Positions 48,503 through 57,493 of a DNA stretch of 64,000 nt are shown in pieces. Both the position numbers and the translations under genes were made by a program. The notes below the pieces were generated by a model. It worked only from the letters and a program-made list of their open reading frames with translations. It had not been told where the DNA came from and did no database searches. The number at the start of each line of letters is the position of its first letter. Position 1 is the first letter of the stretch. The DNA comes from Nitrospira sp. CR1.1 (lineage in GTDB: Bacteria; Nitrospirota; Nitrospiria; Nitrospirales; Nitrospiraceae), in the NCBI GenBank assembly GCA_014055465.1, contig WIAF01000006.1, positions 207,163 through 271,162 of the forward strand, written 5' to 3'.

Positions 48503-48723
48503 CGGCATCACCTCACGATCGCGGCGCCATTATCTTGTGCCCCCGGAGAAAAATCAAGGGAAGGCTTATGAATACTGATGAAGAACCCCGTTTCTACCAC
48601 AAGTTCTCGCCTCACAATGTCGTGGTTTCACGATACCAACAGGACACTTCTTGTTCTTCTTGAAGCGTTTCAGATAGGCTAATGCAACACCGCTCCACGC
48701 ACCACTCTCCCAGGAGACGTTGG

Positions 48724-50427
48724 ATGTCCGACCAGGTCTTCTCCGGCAAATATATCGTCCTAGAAGTGCTGGCGAAGGGTGGGATGGGGGTGATCTACAA
48801 AGCGTTAGATCAGACACTCAATCGAGTCGTCGCCATTAAGGCCGTTCACGAACATTTGTCAGGAGATCCCTCCTTCACCGCACGGTTCCTGCGTGAAGCA
48901 CGGGCCATGGCACGGCTGGACCACCACAATATCGTGACTATCCATGCAGTCGAGGAAGAACACGGCACGCCTTTCATCGTCATGGAATATTGTCCGGGCA
49001 GCAATCTCCGTTCCTTCATGCAAGCCCGTAAACCCGTCTCTCTTCGAACAAGCCTCGACATCGCGCTCCAAGTGGCTGAGGCGCTGGCCTATGCCCACGA
49101 TCAAGGGATCGTTCACCGCGACATCAAGCCGGCCAATATTCTCGTCGACAGCCGCGGCCGGGTCAAACTCACAGACTTTGGAATTGCGGCGGCCCTCGAT
49201 GAAGTCTCGATTACGACGGTCGGCCAAGTACTCGGCACACCCGAATATATGTCTCCCGAACAAGCACGAGGGGGCAAGGTTGACGGTCGCGCCGATCTCT
49301 ATTCGCTCGGCATCGTCCTGTACGAAATGATCGTCGGGCATCATCCGTTTCGGAGCATTCCGAAGAGCGTCATCCAAAGTAAGCTCCTCGATACTGAGGA
49401 AGAGATCCCGCTGGACTTTTCCGACAATATTCCTTCACTCGTCAAAGCGATCATCGAGGATCTGGTCCGACGCGATCCGGAATATCGCATGCCGACAGCC
49501 AGGTTCCTCGTGACTCAACTGAAGGAATGCCTCCAAACGCTTCCCTCCCCGCCTGAATCAGCCACAGAGGAACCCACCATTGTCGTGACTCCCGATACCG
49601 CGAGACATACGAAGACGCGCATGACGCCACTTGCCTCTTCAAGGCCACTCTATCAAGCATCTCCGCCACCCTATCCATCCCCGTCCCAGCCGGATGTTCT
49701 GCCTCGGAAAGGCGTTGACCGATCAGGCCATGCTCCGGCCGTGACAGAAGGAAAGACAGACGTCACCTCAAGGCCGAAAACACAAAACAAGCCGGAAACT
49801 CGTCATCTGCCAGAGTCCTTCTGGCAAAGATATAACGTGCTTCCCCTTGTAACCGTGACATTGGCGACAACTATGGTGTTAGGGGGCCTCGCTTTTTTTC
49901 TGAGCCGCGGCGAATGGTCGAGATCGCCGGAGCCAAGCACACCTCCTCAAGAAGATCGAACTATTGACATCCCCCCTAGATCCGATCGCGACGAAGGGAT
50001 ACAAGGTCCGGATACGTCATCTGAACGCCGAAGATCAGAAGATTCAGGCAGACAACCTGCCATGCCTAAACCGGAGCCACAGCCGCCCATCCACAAAAAG
50101 CCAATCGCTCCGTCACGGCAGCAGCTGGACCGGCTCCTCAGCGAATTTCAAACAGCCTATGAGAGGCAGGATGTATCCTCCTTGCATCGACTGTCCGACA
50201 TCAGCCATGACCGTCAGATGTTCTTGGACATAATGGCCAACAATTATTCTGTCATTAGAACCTCTATTCAGGATGTCGAAATCAAGAACGACCGGGCAAC
50301 GGCGACATTGATCCATGAGGAACTCGTCGATAAAAACGGCGAACCGGTCGCTCCCGATCAAATCATGCGGAGTATTCGGATCACAGTTCGCAAAGAGGGC
50401 GATCGCTGGAGCAAGGTGCTCTGGTAA
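48724..50427 (+). CDS. Membrane Ser/Thr protein kinase 2 (paralogue of kinase 1)
   Basis: 567 residues from the ATG at 48724 (AGGAG upstream). The kinase domain is collinear with kinase 1 with no gaps over the first ~180 residues: GGMGV at 19-23, Lys39, HRDIKPAN from 131, DFG at 151-153. A Pro/Ser-rich linker leads to a single TM segment (about 372-393). It lacks the long coiled coil of kinase 1 and goes almost directly to the shared C-terminal NTF2-like domain (about 468-567; compare LSEFQTAYERQDVSSLHRLS with LEEFKRAYEGQDFESLERLS in kinase 1). The extracytoplasmic domain is probably a sensor or partner-binding part. Confidence 0.92.
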   Translation: MSDQVFSGKYIVLEVLAKGGMGVIYKALDQTLNRVVAIKAVHEHLSGDPSFTARFLREARAMARLDHHNIVTIHAVEEEHGTPFIVMEYCPGSNLRSFMQARKPVSLRTSLDIALQVAEALAYAHDQGIVHRDIKPANILVDSRGRVKLTDFGIAAALDEVSITTVGQVLGTPEYMSPEQARGGKVDGRADLYSLGIVLYEMIVGHHPFRSIPKSVIQSKLLDTEEEIPLDFSDNIPSLVKAIIEDLVRRDPEYRMPTARFLVTQLKECLQTLPSPPESATEEPTIVVTPDTARHTKTRMTPLASSRPLYQASPPPYPSPSQPDVLPRKGVDRSGHAPAVTEGKTDVTSRPKTQNKPETRHLPESFWQRYNVLPLVTVTLATTMVLGGLAFFLSRGEWSRSPEPSTPPQEDRTIDIPPRSDRDEGIQGPDTSSERRRSEDSGRQPAMPKPEPQPPIHKKPIAPSRQQLDRLLSEFQTAYERQDVSSLHRLSDISHDRQMFLDIMANNYSVIRTSIQDVEIKNDRATATLIHEELVDKNGEPVAPDQIMRSIRITVRKEGDRWSKVLW

Positions 50428-50639
50428 AGAAGGATCATCCTTTGTGGAGGCCTTCGCAGGGCTCTAGCCAGGATTATTCGTAAATCGTGCGCGAGGCGTT
50501 CGAGACCGAAGCCCGCCTGGGCTTCTCGCACGTAAGGCCGATATAGGCGTACTGGCAGTCCGTCGAGGAGGCCGAACGAGAAAAGCTCCGCCGGGCGAGA
50601 GGATCGGAAGCCGCGGCAAATATTCTTGAAGAATCCGGG

Positions 50640-51956
50640 CTAGGGCTGCACGATCGGCAATTGAATATGAAATGTTGTCCCGTTCCCTAGGACGCTTTCC
50701 ACGGAGATCCGACCATGGTGCACATCAATCACATCCTTGACGATCTTCGTCCCGAGGCCGGTGCCGCCAACTTTTCGGCTCACGACCCGAACCGAAAATA
50801 GACTGTCCTTGACCTCATCCGGCATTCCATGGCCTGTATCGGCCACATGGAGAAGGATCCGTGCCCCTGAGGGATCCTCTTCTCCATTTACCGTGACAGT
50901 CCCGCCTGCGGACATTTCCGGAATAGCATTGTTCACGAGGTTATAGAAGGCGCTAAACAAGCGGCGCTCGTCCGCGATGATGGTCGGAAGACCCTCCAGC
51001 CCTGCACGGCACAACATCACACCTTGTTCCTGAGCCTGCCATCGTAGGGTGTCATAGACCGATCCGACGACATCGGCAATTCGACAGGGGGCAAACTTCG
51101 GTGGAGAGCTCAATCCCTTCACGCAATCCGCAATCTCCGCTACATGATCCTGAATCCGTCTGGACGAGCCTCTCACCATATGAATCACTTCGGCACATAG
51201 CTGAAACGTGCCTTTGGCGGTCGCGCTGGATGGATCTGCGGAACTAGCCACGAGATCTTTCATTTCGCCCTCCAACAACCCAGCCCCGCACACGAGCGGC
51301 ATGAGCAAGTTCTTGATGTCGTGCCCGATATCACCGACGATTCTCGCTACCTCAGCCAGCTTGGCCTCTTGAAACAGACGAGCCTGCTCAATCGAGGCGG
51401 CCGTAATTGCCGACACGATCGTCAAAATAGCCAGGTCGTCATCGTCCAGTCGCCCCCCACGCTTATTGAGAACTTCAAAGACCCCGATCGGGTTTCCTTC
51501 CCAACGCTTCAGCGGCAACGCAATCATGTCGCGCGTCACATGCCCCAACATTTCATCGATAGAGGCATTGTGCCGTGGATCGGCATGGGCATCACGAATC
51601 ACAATCGGGACGCCGGTACGGAACACCTCGCCGGCAATACCCTTATCCCACGGGATGGCGGTTCCTGCTTTGACTCGGCTATCCCCGATGGAGTGTCGAA
51701 AAACGAGTTGCTCTGTCGCTTGATCGGCAAGAAGAATTGAGCCACTTTCGGCATCGACCGCTTCTAACGCAATTTCGACGGCACGGATCGACACGTCATC
51801 AGGCGTCAGATGCTGAAAGAGGGCTTCACTCACCCGTCTGGCTGCATCGAGTTCTCGATCGCGATGGAGCAAGCGCAGATCTGCTTCCCGTCGTGGTGTT
51901 CCCCGCGGCGTGAAGTGCGGTGCGAGATTTTCTGCCGGCTGTGATTCTGGCAACAT
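50640..51956 (-). CDS. GAF-domain histidine kinase
   Basis: 438 residues if started at the ATG at 51956; the frame is open to a TTG at 52064 and the true start is uncertain. GAF domain about 60-210 (GSILLADQATEQLVF, ALPLKRWEGNPIGVFEVLNK), a helical dimerisation part with a His in GDIGHDIKNLLMPL, then an ATPase domain with FYNLVNNAIPEM (N box), DTGHGMPDEV (G1) and KVGGTGLGTKIVKDVI (G2). No TM segment, so it senses a cytoplasmic signal. It is divergent from the sigma-54 regulator and probably phosphorylates it. Confidence 0.88.
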   Translation of the reverse strand: MLPESQPAENLAPHFTPRGTPRREADLRLLHRDRELDAARRVSEALFQHLTPDDVSIRAVEIALEAVDAESGSILLADQATEQLVFRHSIGDSRVKAGTAIPWDKGIAGEVFRTGVPIVIRDAHADPRHNASIDEMLGHVTRDMIALPLKRWEGNPIGVFEVLNKRGGRLDDDDLAILTIVSAITAASIEQARLFQEAKLAEVARIVGDIGHDIKNLLMPLVCGAGLLEGEMKDLVASSADPSSATAKGTFQLCAEVIHMVRGSSRRIQDHVAEIADCVKGLSSPPKFAPCRIADVVGSVYDTLRWQAQEQGVMLCRAGLEGLPTIIADERRLFSAFYNLVNNAIPEMSAGGTVTVNGEEDPSGARILLHVADTGHGMPDEVKDSLFSVRVVSRKVGGTGLGTKIVKDVIDVHHGRISVESVLGNGTTFHIQLPIVQP

Positions 51957-52542
51957 CGAACATGCCTCACATTCAGCCCGGAGTGTAGGCCTCTCCAATG
52001 GAGTAGGCAACTCCCATGCCCCTGAGCCCAGCCCTTTCACTGAAGTAGAAAACGGGGTCAGCAATCAAATCGTGCGGGGAAATTACCAGCAATATCTACC
52101 AGAAGTCTGCCAGTGGCGTTCTCGACATCCGTGAATCGTGAAGCGTGTCTCGTTAGAATCCGCAACCGGGGTGTTACAAGAGGCGAACGACGTTTCACGA
52201 ACGAGGGGTTATGAAGACGGCATTTATGCGCATCCTGCGGTTTGTTTTGACGCGAGACGGCACGCGGAGCTCAACGTGAGCTATGACGCACCAGGCGAAT
52301 CTTTCGGCAACTTGCTAAACCTCTTCCGAAATGTGGCAGAACCATATCCTCACGAATACACCGATTCAGCGGCCAGGATACAGATCCGTAGCATCAGCTT
52401 GTCCCGTTCATTTGTCACCCCGCTTATTATCACCCTCCAGGCGCTCCAGGTGGTGATTTGATTCGCTAACTTTTATACAATGGTGTCCGACGCCAGACCG
52501 CTGCGATTGCCCTATTGGGACGTGAATGAAGGAAGATACAAC
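51957..52542. other. Divergent control region between kinase and regulator
   Basis: Partly covered by the possible longer GAF-kinase N-terminus (to 52064). A TATACAAT box at about 52473-52480 may be the -10 of the regulator. The 107-codon frame at 52138-52461 has no protein-like signature. Confidence 0.45.
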
Positions 52543-53889
52543 ATGAAACCGATTGTGTTGGTTGCTGATGATGACCCGTCGATTCTCGAGATTCTGAAGC
52601 TTGGCTTTCGAACAAAGGGCTACGAGGTCATCACAGCTTCCGATGGTAAGTCCGCCATTCAAGCTATCGAGCAGAATCGCCCGGACCTCTTGGTGTTAGA
52701 CATTGAAATGCCTCACCTAACGGGGATTGAAGTGTTGCGGCATCTCCGCAAGGACTGGCCGGCCTTGCCGGTTGTGATCATGACTGCACACGGCACGATC
52801 TGCCTAGCCGTGGAAGCCATGAAAGAGGGCGCCACGGAGTTCATCACGAAACCCTTTGAGATGGAGCAGCTACTCCTCGTCATTCAAAAGGCATTGGAAC
52901 GTGAAGGACTGCGGCGAGAAGTTGAGGTCCTACGGAATGAAGTCGACAGTCGCTACGAAACCATCTCGAGCGTCAATACGGAAATGCTGCGGGTTCTCAC
53001 CACGGCTCAGAAGGCCGCCCAAAGCGATGCCACGATCCTACTGCTGGGTGAAAGCGGCGTCGGCAAGGACCTGTTCGCACGCTGCATCCATGCCTGGAGC
53101 CCCCGACGAAACAAAATCTTCACCCCCGTAAACTGTGTGGCATTGACCGAGGAATTGCTGGAATCGGAACTGTTTGGTCATGAAAAAGGAGCCTTCACGG
53201 GCGCACACGCACAGAAATTGGGCAAGCTCGAAGTGGCGGCAGGGGGAACAGTGTTCCTGGACGAAATCGGCGATATGAAACCGGCTCTACAAGCCAAGCT
53301 CCTGCGGTTCTTGCAGAACCGTGAATTTGACCGGGTGGGAGGAACCAGATCCATCAAGGTCGATGTCCGTATCGTCGCGGCGACAAATCGGAACCTCCAA
53401 CAGGCTGTCAAGGACGGAGCCTTCCGGGCTGATCTCTTTTTCCGCCTGAATGTTGTCAGCCTGACCATCCCGCCACTGAGAAATCGTCAGGAAGATATCC
53501 CTCAATTGATCGAACGGTCCCTCGCCAGGCTTTGCCGGGACATGAAACGGTCCATGTTGCATGTGTCCCCCTCAGCTATGAAGAAATTAGTGGGTTATGC
53601 CTGGCCGGGCAACGTGCGGGAGCTTGAAAATGCCATTGAGCGGGCAGTGGTGCTGAAAACTGGGGACCTGCTGGAGCCGGAGGACTTTGCATTGCACAGC
53701 CTTGAATTGCAACAGCAGGAGAGCCCGGCCAACCACCTTCCCTTCCATGATTCAGTCGAACAGCACAAGGTGCTCATCATTCGAGACGCCCTCGTCAAAA
53801 CAGGCGGAAGTAGGGCGCAGGCAGCAAAATTACTCAGCCTTCAACCCACCTATCTTTCGAGGCTGATTAAGCAAATGAATATTTCCTAA
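52543..53889 (+). CDS. Sigma-54-dependent response regulator (NtrC family)
   Basis: 448 residues from the ATG at 52543 (AAGGAAG upstream). Receiver 1-120 with phospho-acceptor Asp53 (LVLDIEMPHLTG), AAA+ domain about 145-375 with Walker A GESGVGKD at 169-176 and the sigma-54-contacting GAFTGA at 216-221, and a Fis-type helix-turn-helix at the end (GGSRAQAAKLLSLQPTYLSR). All motifs are intact, so it should activate sigma-54 promoters when phosphorylated, most likely by the divergent GAF kinase. Candidate targets are the neighbouring envelope operons. Confidence 0.94.
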   Translation: MKPIVLVADDDPSILEILKLGFRTKGYEVITASDGKSAIQAIEQNRPDLLVLDIEMPHLTGIEVLRHLRKDWPALPVVIMTAHGTICLAVEAMKEGATEFITKPFEMEQLLLVIQKALEREGLRREVEVLRNEVDSRYETISSVNTEMLRVLTTAQKAAQSDATILLLGESGVGKDLFARCIHAWSPRRNKIFTPVNCVALTEELLESELFGHEKGAFTGAHAQKLGKLEVAAGGTVFLDEIGDMKPALQAKLLRFLQNREFDRVGGTRSIKVDVRIVAATNRNLQQAVKDGAFRADLFFRLNVVSLTIPPLRNRQEDIPQLIERSLARLCRDMKRSMLHVSPSAMKKLVGYAWPGNVRELENAIERAVVLKTGDLLEPEDFALHSLELQQQESPANHLPFHDSVEQHKVLIIRDALVKTGGSRAQAAKLLSLQPTYLSRLIKQMNIS

Positions 53890-54010
53890 TTGCCAGGAAG
53901 AACCAATTGTTTCTTGATCTCCCACAAAGATTTCATTTCCTCTACGGGAAATTCACTTCGTTTTGATCGGCGTGTAGAATTAATCAGAGGTGCCCCACAG
54001 CGATCCCTCA

Positions 54011-55540
54011 TCACTTCGTGAACTCAAACAACGAGATCCCTTTCCGGAGGACATCAGGGTTCCCGAGCAGCTGGGGTGCCTGATCGTTGTTAAATTCACG
54101 TCTCGCCGTTCCTTGTACCTGTGGCTTGAGATACGCGTACAGCTCGGTCAGGTCGATCTTGCTGTCCTGATTCATGTCGGCAGCACCTTGCAGGCCTTTG
54201 AGAAGAAAATAGGTAAACAACCCATGGCTTTTCTGATGGTAGGTACTCGATGTTTGCGCCCCTGTTCCCGCCGTGAGCACCACAATTTTTTCGCCAGCGA
54301 GGAGAGGATTCTCCACATTGATCACAACTGGCCGCGTTCCCTTGGCGATGACCGACCGCTCACCCGTTCCAGCGAAACAGGAATCGAGCATCACGACGAC
54401 ATCTCTCGCCGGCAACTTCCCGAGTTGATCATAGAGACGCTTGAGTGAGTACCCGGTGATCTCCAGAAAAGTCGGATCCCCATCATAGGGAACCAAGAAG
54501 CCTTCCTGCGTGATCGGGTTGGGTGCGCCATGACCTGAATAATAGATGAGGACACTGCTATTCGCATCCACTCGGTTTGGAAGCCAGCGTTCAACATATT
54601 TCTCCACGTCACTCTTCGCCGCCTGATCGTTCACCAACATCGCGACATTTTCCTCGGGGAATCCCAAGGTCTTCGTCAAATAGTCTCTCATAACACGGGC
54701 ATCGTGAGATGCAAACTCCACGGAAGCTAACCCTTGCCGGTATTGTTCTATGCCGATGACAAGGGCAAACCGATTTGGATGCGGCTTGCCCACCGAGGGT
54801 GGGGGCACATCGACGTCACTCGGGGGCACTATCTGAGCCACAGGTCGCTGCCCTTTTTCGCCAGCCGGTTTCATAACTTTACGCGCATACGCCACCATCT
54901 GGGGCGAGCCGACGACTCCCCGGGTCATTTGCATGACCGTATCAACCAAGGAATCACGCAGAACGGCCGCCGCTGCGTTGGTCCGATCTGAACTTGTCGC
55001 GAACATGGAATCTTTGGTAATTCGCTGTGACTTAAACGCTTCCTCGTGAAGAATTTGGCCATTGCGATCCGTCACCGTCGCACGGAGCAGACCCTGCCCT
55101 TCAAATCGATCTGTCGGATCAAAGAAGAGGTAGAAAGGACCCGTCAGGTAAAGAAAGCGTCTCGTCAGGCAGTGGCCATCAATCTCAAGCTCGGGCTCAG
55201 TCACTTCTATTACTACATCGTAATTGCCAGCCGCATGCTTCTTGTCGGTGATGGTCTCCACAGAGTCAAATACTTGCGAAAACGCACCTATCAGTGCGTT
55301 TTCGAGCTCTAGCCCAGTGGGAACCGAATAGTTCCCCGCACAGGGAACTTCATGAACACGGTGAGCCTGTTTGAGTGAGTCCGGAATCACCAGCGCAGCA
55401 GATAATGGCATTTTTTTGAGCTTCATGGGACCAGCGGAGGCTTGCAACGATAGGTTTGTCGGTGAACAGCCCGACAATTCCGCACATACAAGAATAAGAG
55501 TCATAATGCCGGCAAGCCTTTGAGTGATGCGAGTTGTCAT
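54011..55540 (-). CDS. Caspase-like (peptidase C14) lipoprotein
   Basis: 509 residues. The lipobox ELSGC gives lipidated Cys25. A ~200-residue N-terminal domain with beta strands (YDVVIEVTEPELEIDGH) comes first. The caspase domain is about 255-470: catalytic His337 in IYYSGHGAP and Cys388 in MLDSCFAG, both intact. Near the C-terminus, DMNQDSKIDLTEL is an EF-hand-like loop that could bind calcium. The predicted place is the periplasm, anchored to a membrane. Stop and start spacing (15 nt) ties it to the DUF4384 gene upstream. The substrate is unknown. Confidence 0.9.
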   Translation of the reverse strand: MTTRITQRLAGIMTLILVCAELSGCSPTNLSLQASAGPMKLKKMPLSAALVIPDSLKQAHRVHEVPCAGNYSVPTGLELENALIGAFSQVFDSVETITDKKHAAGNYDVVIEVTEPELEIDGHCLTRRFLYLTGPFYLFFDPTDRFEGQGLLRATVTDRNGQILHEEAFKSQRITKDSMFATSSDRTNAAAAVLRDSLVDTVMQMTRGVVGSPQMVAYARKVMKPAGEKGQRPVAQIVPPSDVDVPPPSVGKPHPNRFALVIGIEQYRQGLASVEFASHDARVMRDYLTKTLGFPEENVAMLVNDQAAKSDVEKYVERWLPNRVDANSSVLIYYSGHGAPNPITQEGFLVPYDGDPTFLEITGYSLKRLYDQLGKLPARDVVVMLDSCFAGTGERSVIAKGTRPVVINVENPLLAGEKIVVLTAGTGAQTSSTYHQKSHGLFTYFLLKGLQGAADMNQDSKIDLTELYAYLKPQVQGTARREFNNDQAPQLLGNPDVLRKGISLFEFTK

Positions 55541-55555
55541 ATCAAGATTCCTCAG

Positions 55556-56434
55556 TTACCGGTTCACTTCATAGGCGATGGTTGATTCCGCCCACTCGGA
55601 ATCATCCAATGCCGACAATGCTTTCAATAAGTCTGTGATGAGCCCTGTGTCTTTGCCGTCATACACCTGGAAGATTCCCTCCTTAAAGCGATCTTTGATG
55701 AAATCGGTCTTATGCGTCACTGCGATCAGTTTAATGCGTTCAGTGGCCTTTGCCGCACCGGGAGGTGGCACAACGCGGAGTACAATTCCGACGGCCCGGA
55801 GCTTGTCATCAGGAAATACCAACTCTTTCCCGGCACTGATGAAACCGTCTTGCGCAAACCGATTGGGATACAGAACGGTCACTGAGTTGTCTTGACCGAT
55901 ATTGAAAATATAGAGATAGGCGTCCCGCGAAGAGGTCACGCGAACTTGCATCTCGTCCTTGGAATGGAACACCGTCTTATTTAAGATTCCTTGGACCCTA
56001 AAATGCTCTTTGTGTTCCGCGTGGACCCGCTGCACTTTCGCCCTGAGCTTCGTCACATAGAAGAGCGCCTTCGTCCCGGATTCATGCACGCTTTCCCGCA
56101 CACCCTCTTCGAGAATCTGTTCCTCAACCACGAGGCCGCGTGCGACCGATTGAACCAAGTCCTCGGCCAGCACATAGTTGTAGACCACCGTGCTCCCTCG
56201 GACAAAGTGCCCCACGGCCTTCTCAACCGCCAATCTGCGTGCCTCATTTCGGGATCGAGCTTTGACCTCACTGATCGTGTACTCATCAGTAAACAGTACA
56301 ACTCCTTCAACAGTCACCCAGACCCCTTCTTGCTGGGCATCATCTGCCGCAGGGGGGTCCCTGCGAGCGGGATCCAGCCCGTACGCTGGGGGTGATAGTA
56401 AAACGAACAAGAGCACGAGTAATTTGGCAATCAT
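55556..56434 (-). CDS. Exported DUF4384-domain protein, second copy
   Basis: 292 residues from the ATG at 56434. Signal peptide about 1-20 (ends AYG). The N-terminal half is LPP20-like: SEVKARSRNEARRLAVEKAV, with strands and a Val-Glu-Glu-rich segment. DUF4384 covers about 145-240: EMQVRVTSSRDAYLYIFNI, SVTVLYPNRFAQDGFISAG. It has the same domain order as the protein at 41029-41967 and, like that one, sits beside a caspase-fold protease. First gene of a two-gene operon with the caspase-like lipoprotein; an operator-like repeat lies 328 nt upstream. Confidence 0.82.
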   Translation of the reverse strand: MIAKLLVLLFVLLSPPAYGLDPARRDPPAADDAQQEGVWVTVEGVVLFTDEYTISEVKARSRNEARRLAVEKAVGHFVRGSTVVYNYVLAEDLVQSVARGLVVEEQILEEGVRESVHESGTKALFYVTKLRAKVQRVHAEHKEHFRVQGILNKTVFHSKDEMQVRVTSSRDAYLYIFNIGQDNSVTVLYPNRFAQDGFISAGKELVFPDDKLRAVGIVLRVVPPPGAAKATERIKLIAVTHKTDFIKDRFKEGIFQVYDGKDTGLITDLLKALSALDDSEWAESTIAYEVNR

Positions 56435-57088
56435 CACAGGCTGCTCCAGACAGAAAATTCGCGCGCATATGTCTAGAGCAAAGGGGAATCAAAAGCAATA
56501 CCTAGATGTATCCGGCCATGAGAAATGCAGCCTCTTTCCAGACTTGGGATTTCCGATTCATTGAAGCCCTCGCGGATAGGTCAAGTGGCGTGTGATAGAG
56601 CAAGCAACCCAGCTCATCCACCCGACCTTCCACAAAGACGAGTCTGGCCCGCGTCCGATTCTGAATTTGATAGAGCCGTCCACCATCTCTCGCAATCCGA
56701 TCGCGTCATTGCACCCACGGATGTTCCATCGGCACGACCCTTCTTTGTATCCATCTCAATAGATATATGTATCGTATTGGATAACGTTCACTCCCTTCCC
56801 TTCGTGACATCCTCACTATTCGTCGATTGAGAACAAAAATATACGCATTCTACGTTGCTCTTCCCGCACAAGTTTTTCTTCACCCCGCACAGTGCCTCAT
56901 TCATGACTTGCTCCATGCCGGTCACGCATGCATCTTGCACACTGAACTTTCAGTGCCTTCTAGATTTTTGGCAAATACCTCGACGGGGGTGCACCTGTGT
57001 TGGCTATTGGGAGGACAACATTGAATGACCATTGAGAGCTTACTAACCGTAGCAATGCACACCAATCTCCAGAACCCAAGGAGGAGCC
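56435..57088. other. Divergent intergenic region upstream of the caspase operon
   Basis: 654 nt without a supported gene. It carries copy D of the GTATC/GATA repeat at 56762-56784 and is markedly AT-rich around it. Small frames here show no protein-like pattern. Confidence 0.5.
56762..56784. promoter_or_regulatory. Operator-like repeat, copy D (near match)
   Basis: GATAT 56762-56766, GTATC 56769-56773, 6-nt spacer GTATTG, GATAA 56780-56784. One mismatch in the last box against GTATC-N6-GATAC. On the minus strand it reads TTATCCAATACGATAC, close to GTATCCAATCAGATAC of copy C, and is followed by CTATTGAGAT, which also follows copy C on the plus strand. Confidence 0.4.
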
Positions 57089-57457
57089 ATGACCTTTTCA
57101 CAATCCATCTCAACGTGCATTAAAAAGTACGCGGATTTCAAAGGACGGGCGACTTGATCAGAATATTGGTGGTTGTCTCTTTTTCAAATTCTCGCAAGTG
57201 CGTGCTTCTCCCTCTTTGCGGGGGTATTGGCTGCAATGTTGGGGCTTTCAGAGGATGGAGTCACTGCCTTTGTTGTCATGTTATATCTGGCCATCGTGTT
57301 GCCCAGGATAGCGGTTACCGCTCGCCGGTTGCATGACGTGAGCCGGAGCGGATGGTGGATGCCGATCCCCATGACTGTCGTGGGAATCATCCTCTTCTAT
57401 TACTGGGTCTGCAAAGCAGGAGACCCCGAAAACAATCGATACGGAGCTGGGGCGTAA
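57089..57457 (+). pseudogene. DUF805 membrane protein interrupted by one TGA
   Basis: An ATG at 57089 with a perfect AAGGAGGAG site opens the typical DUF805 start (KKYADFKGRAT). Codon 23 is then TGA (57155-57157), and the same frame continues with SEYWWLSLFQILAS, two to three TM segments and the family signature RLHDVSRSGWWM. DUF805 proteins normally have Arg at the TGA position (GRATRSEYWW), so a single CGA-to-TGA change explains it. No other damage is seen, so the inactivation is recent or a read error. Translation might restart inside. DUF805 is an integral membrane family of unknown role. Confidence 0.75.
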
Positions 57458-57493
57458 TTGACAAAATCCGCTTGGCGGCTGGCTCGACAACCT

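Noticed and set aside
50487..50640. Protein-like reading (FETEARLGFSHVRPI, stop, then a charged helix) between kinase 2 and the GAF kinase
   Set aside because: Possibly a gene fragment, but too short, broken by a stop and not matched to any family.
52138..52461. 107-codon frame upstream of the sigma-54 regulator
   Set aside because: No ribosome site, no motif, and it fills a region expected to hold divergent promoters.
57155..57157. TGA in DUF805 read as selenocysteine
   Set aside because: Relatives have arginine there, no selenocysteine insertion hairpin follows closely, and the family has no redox role.
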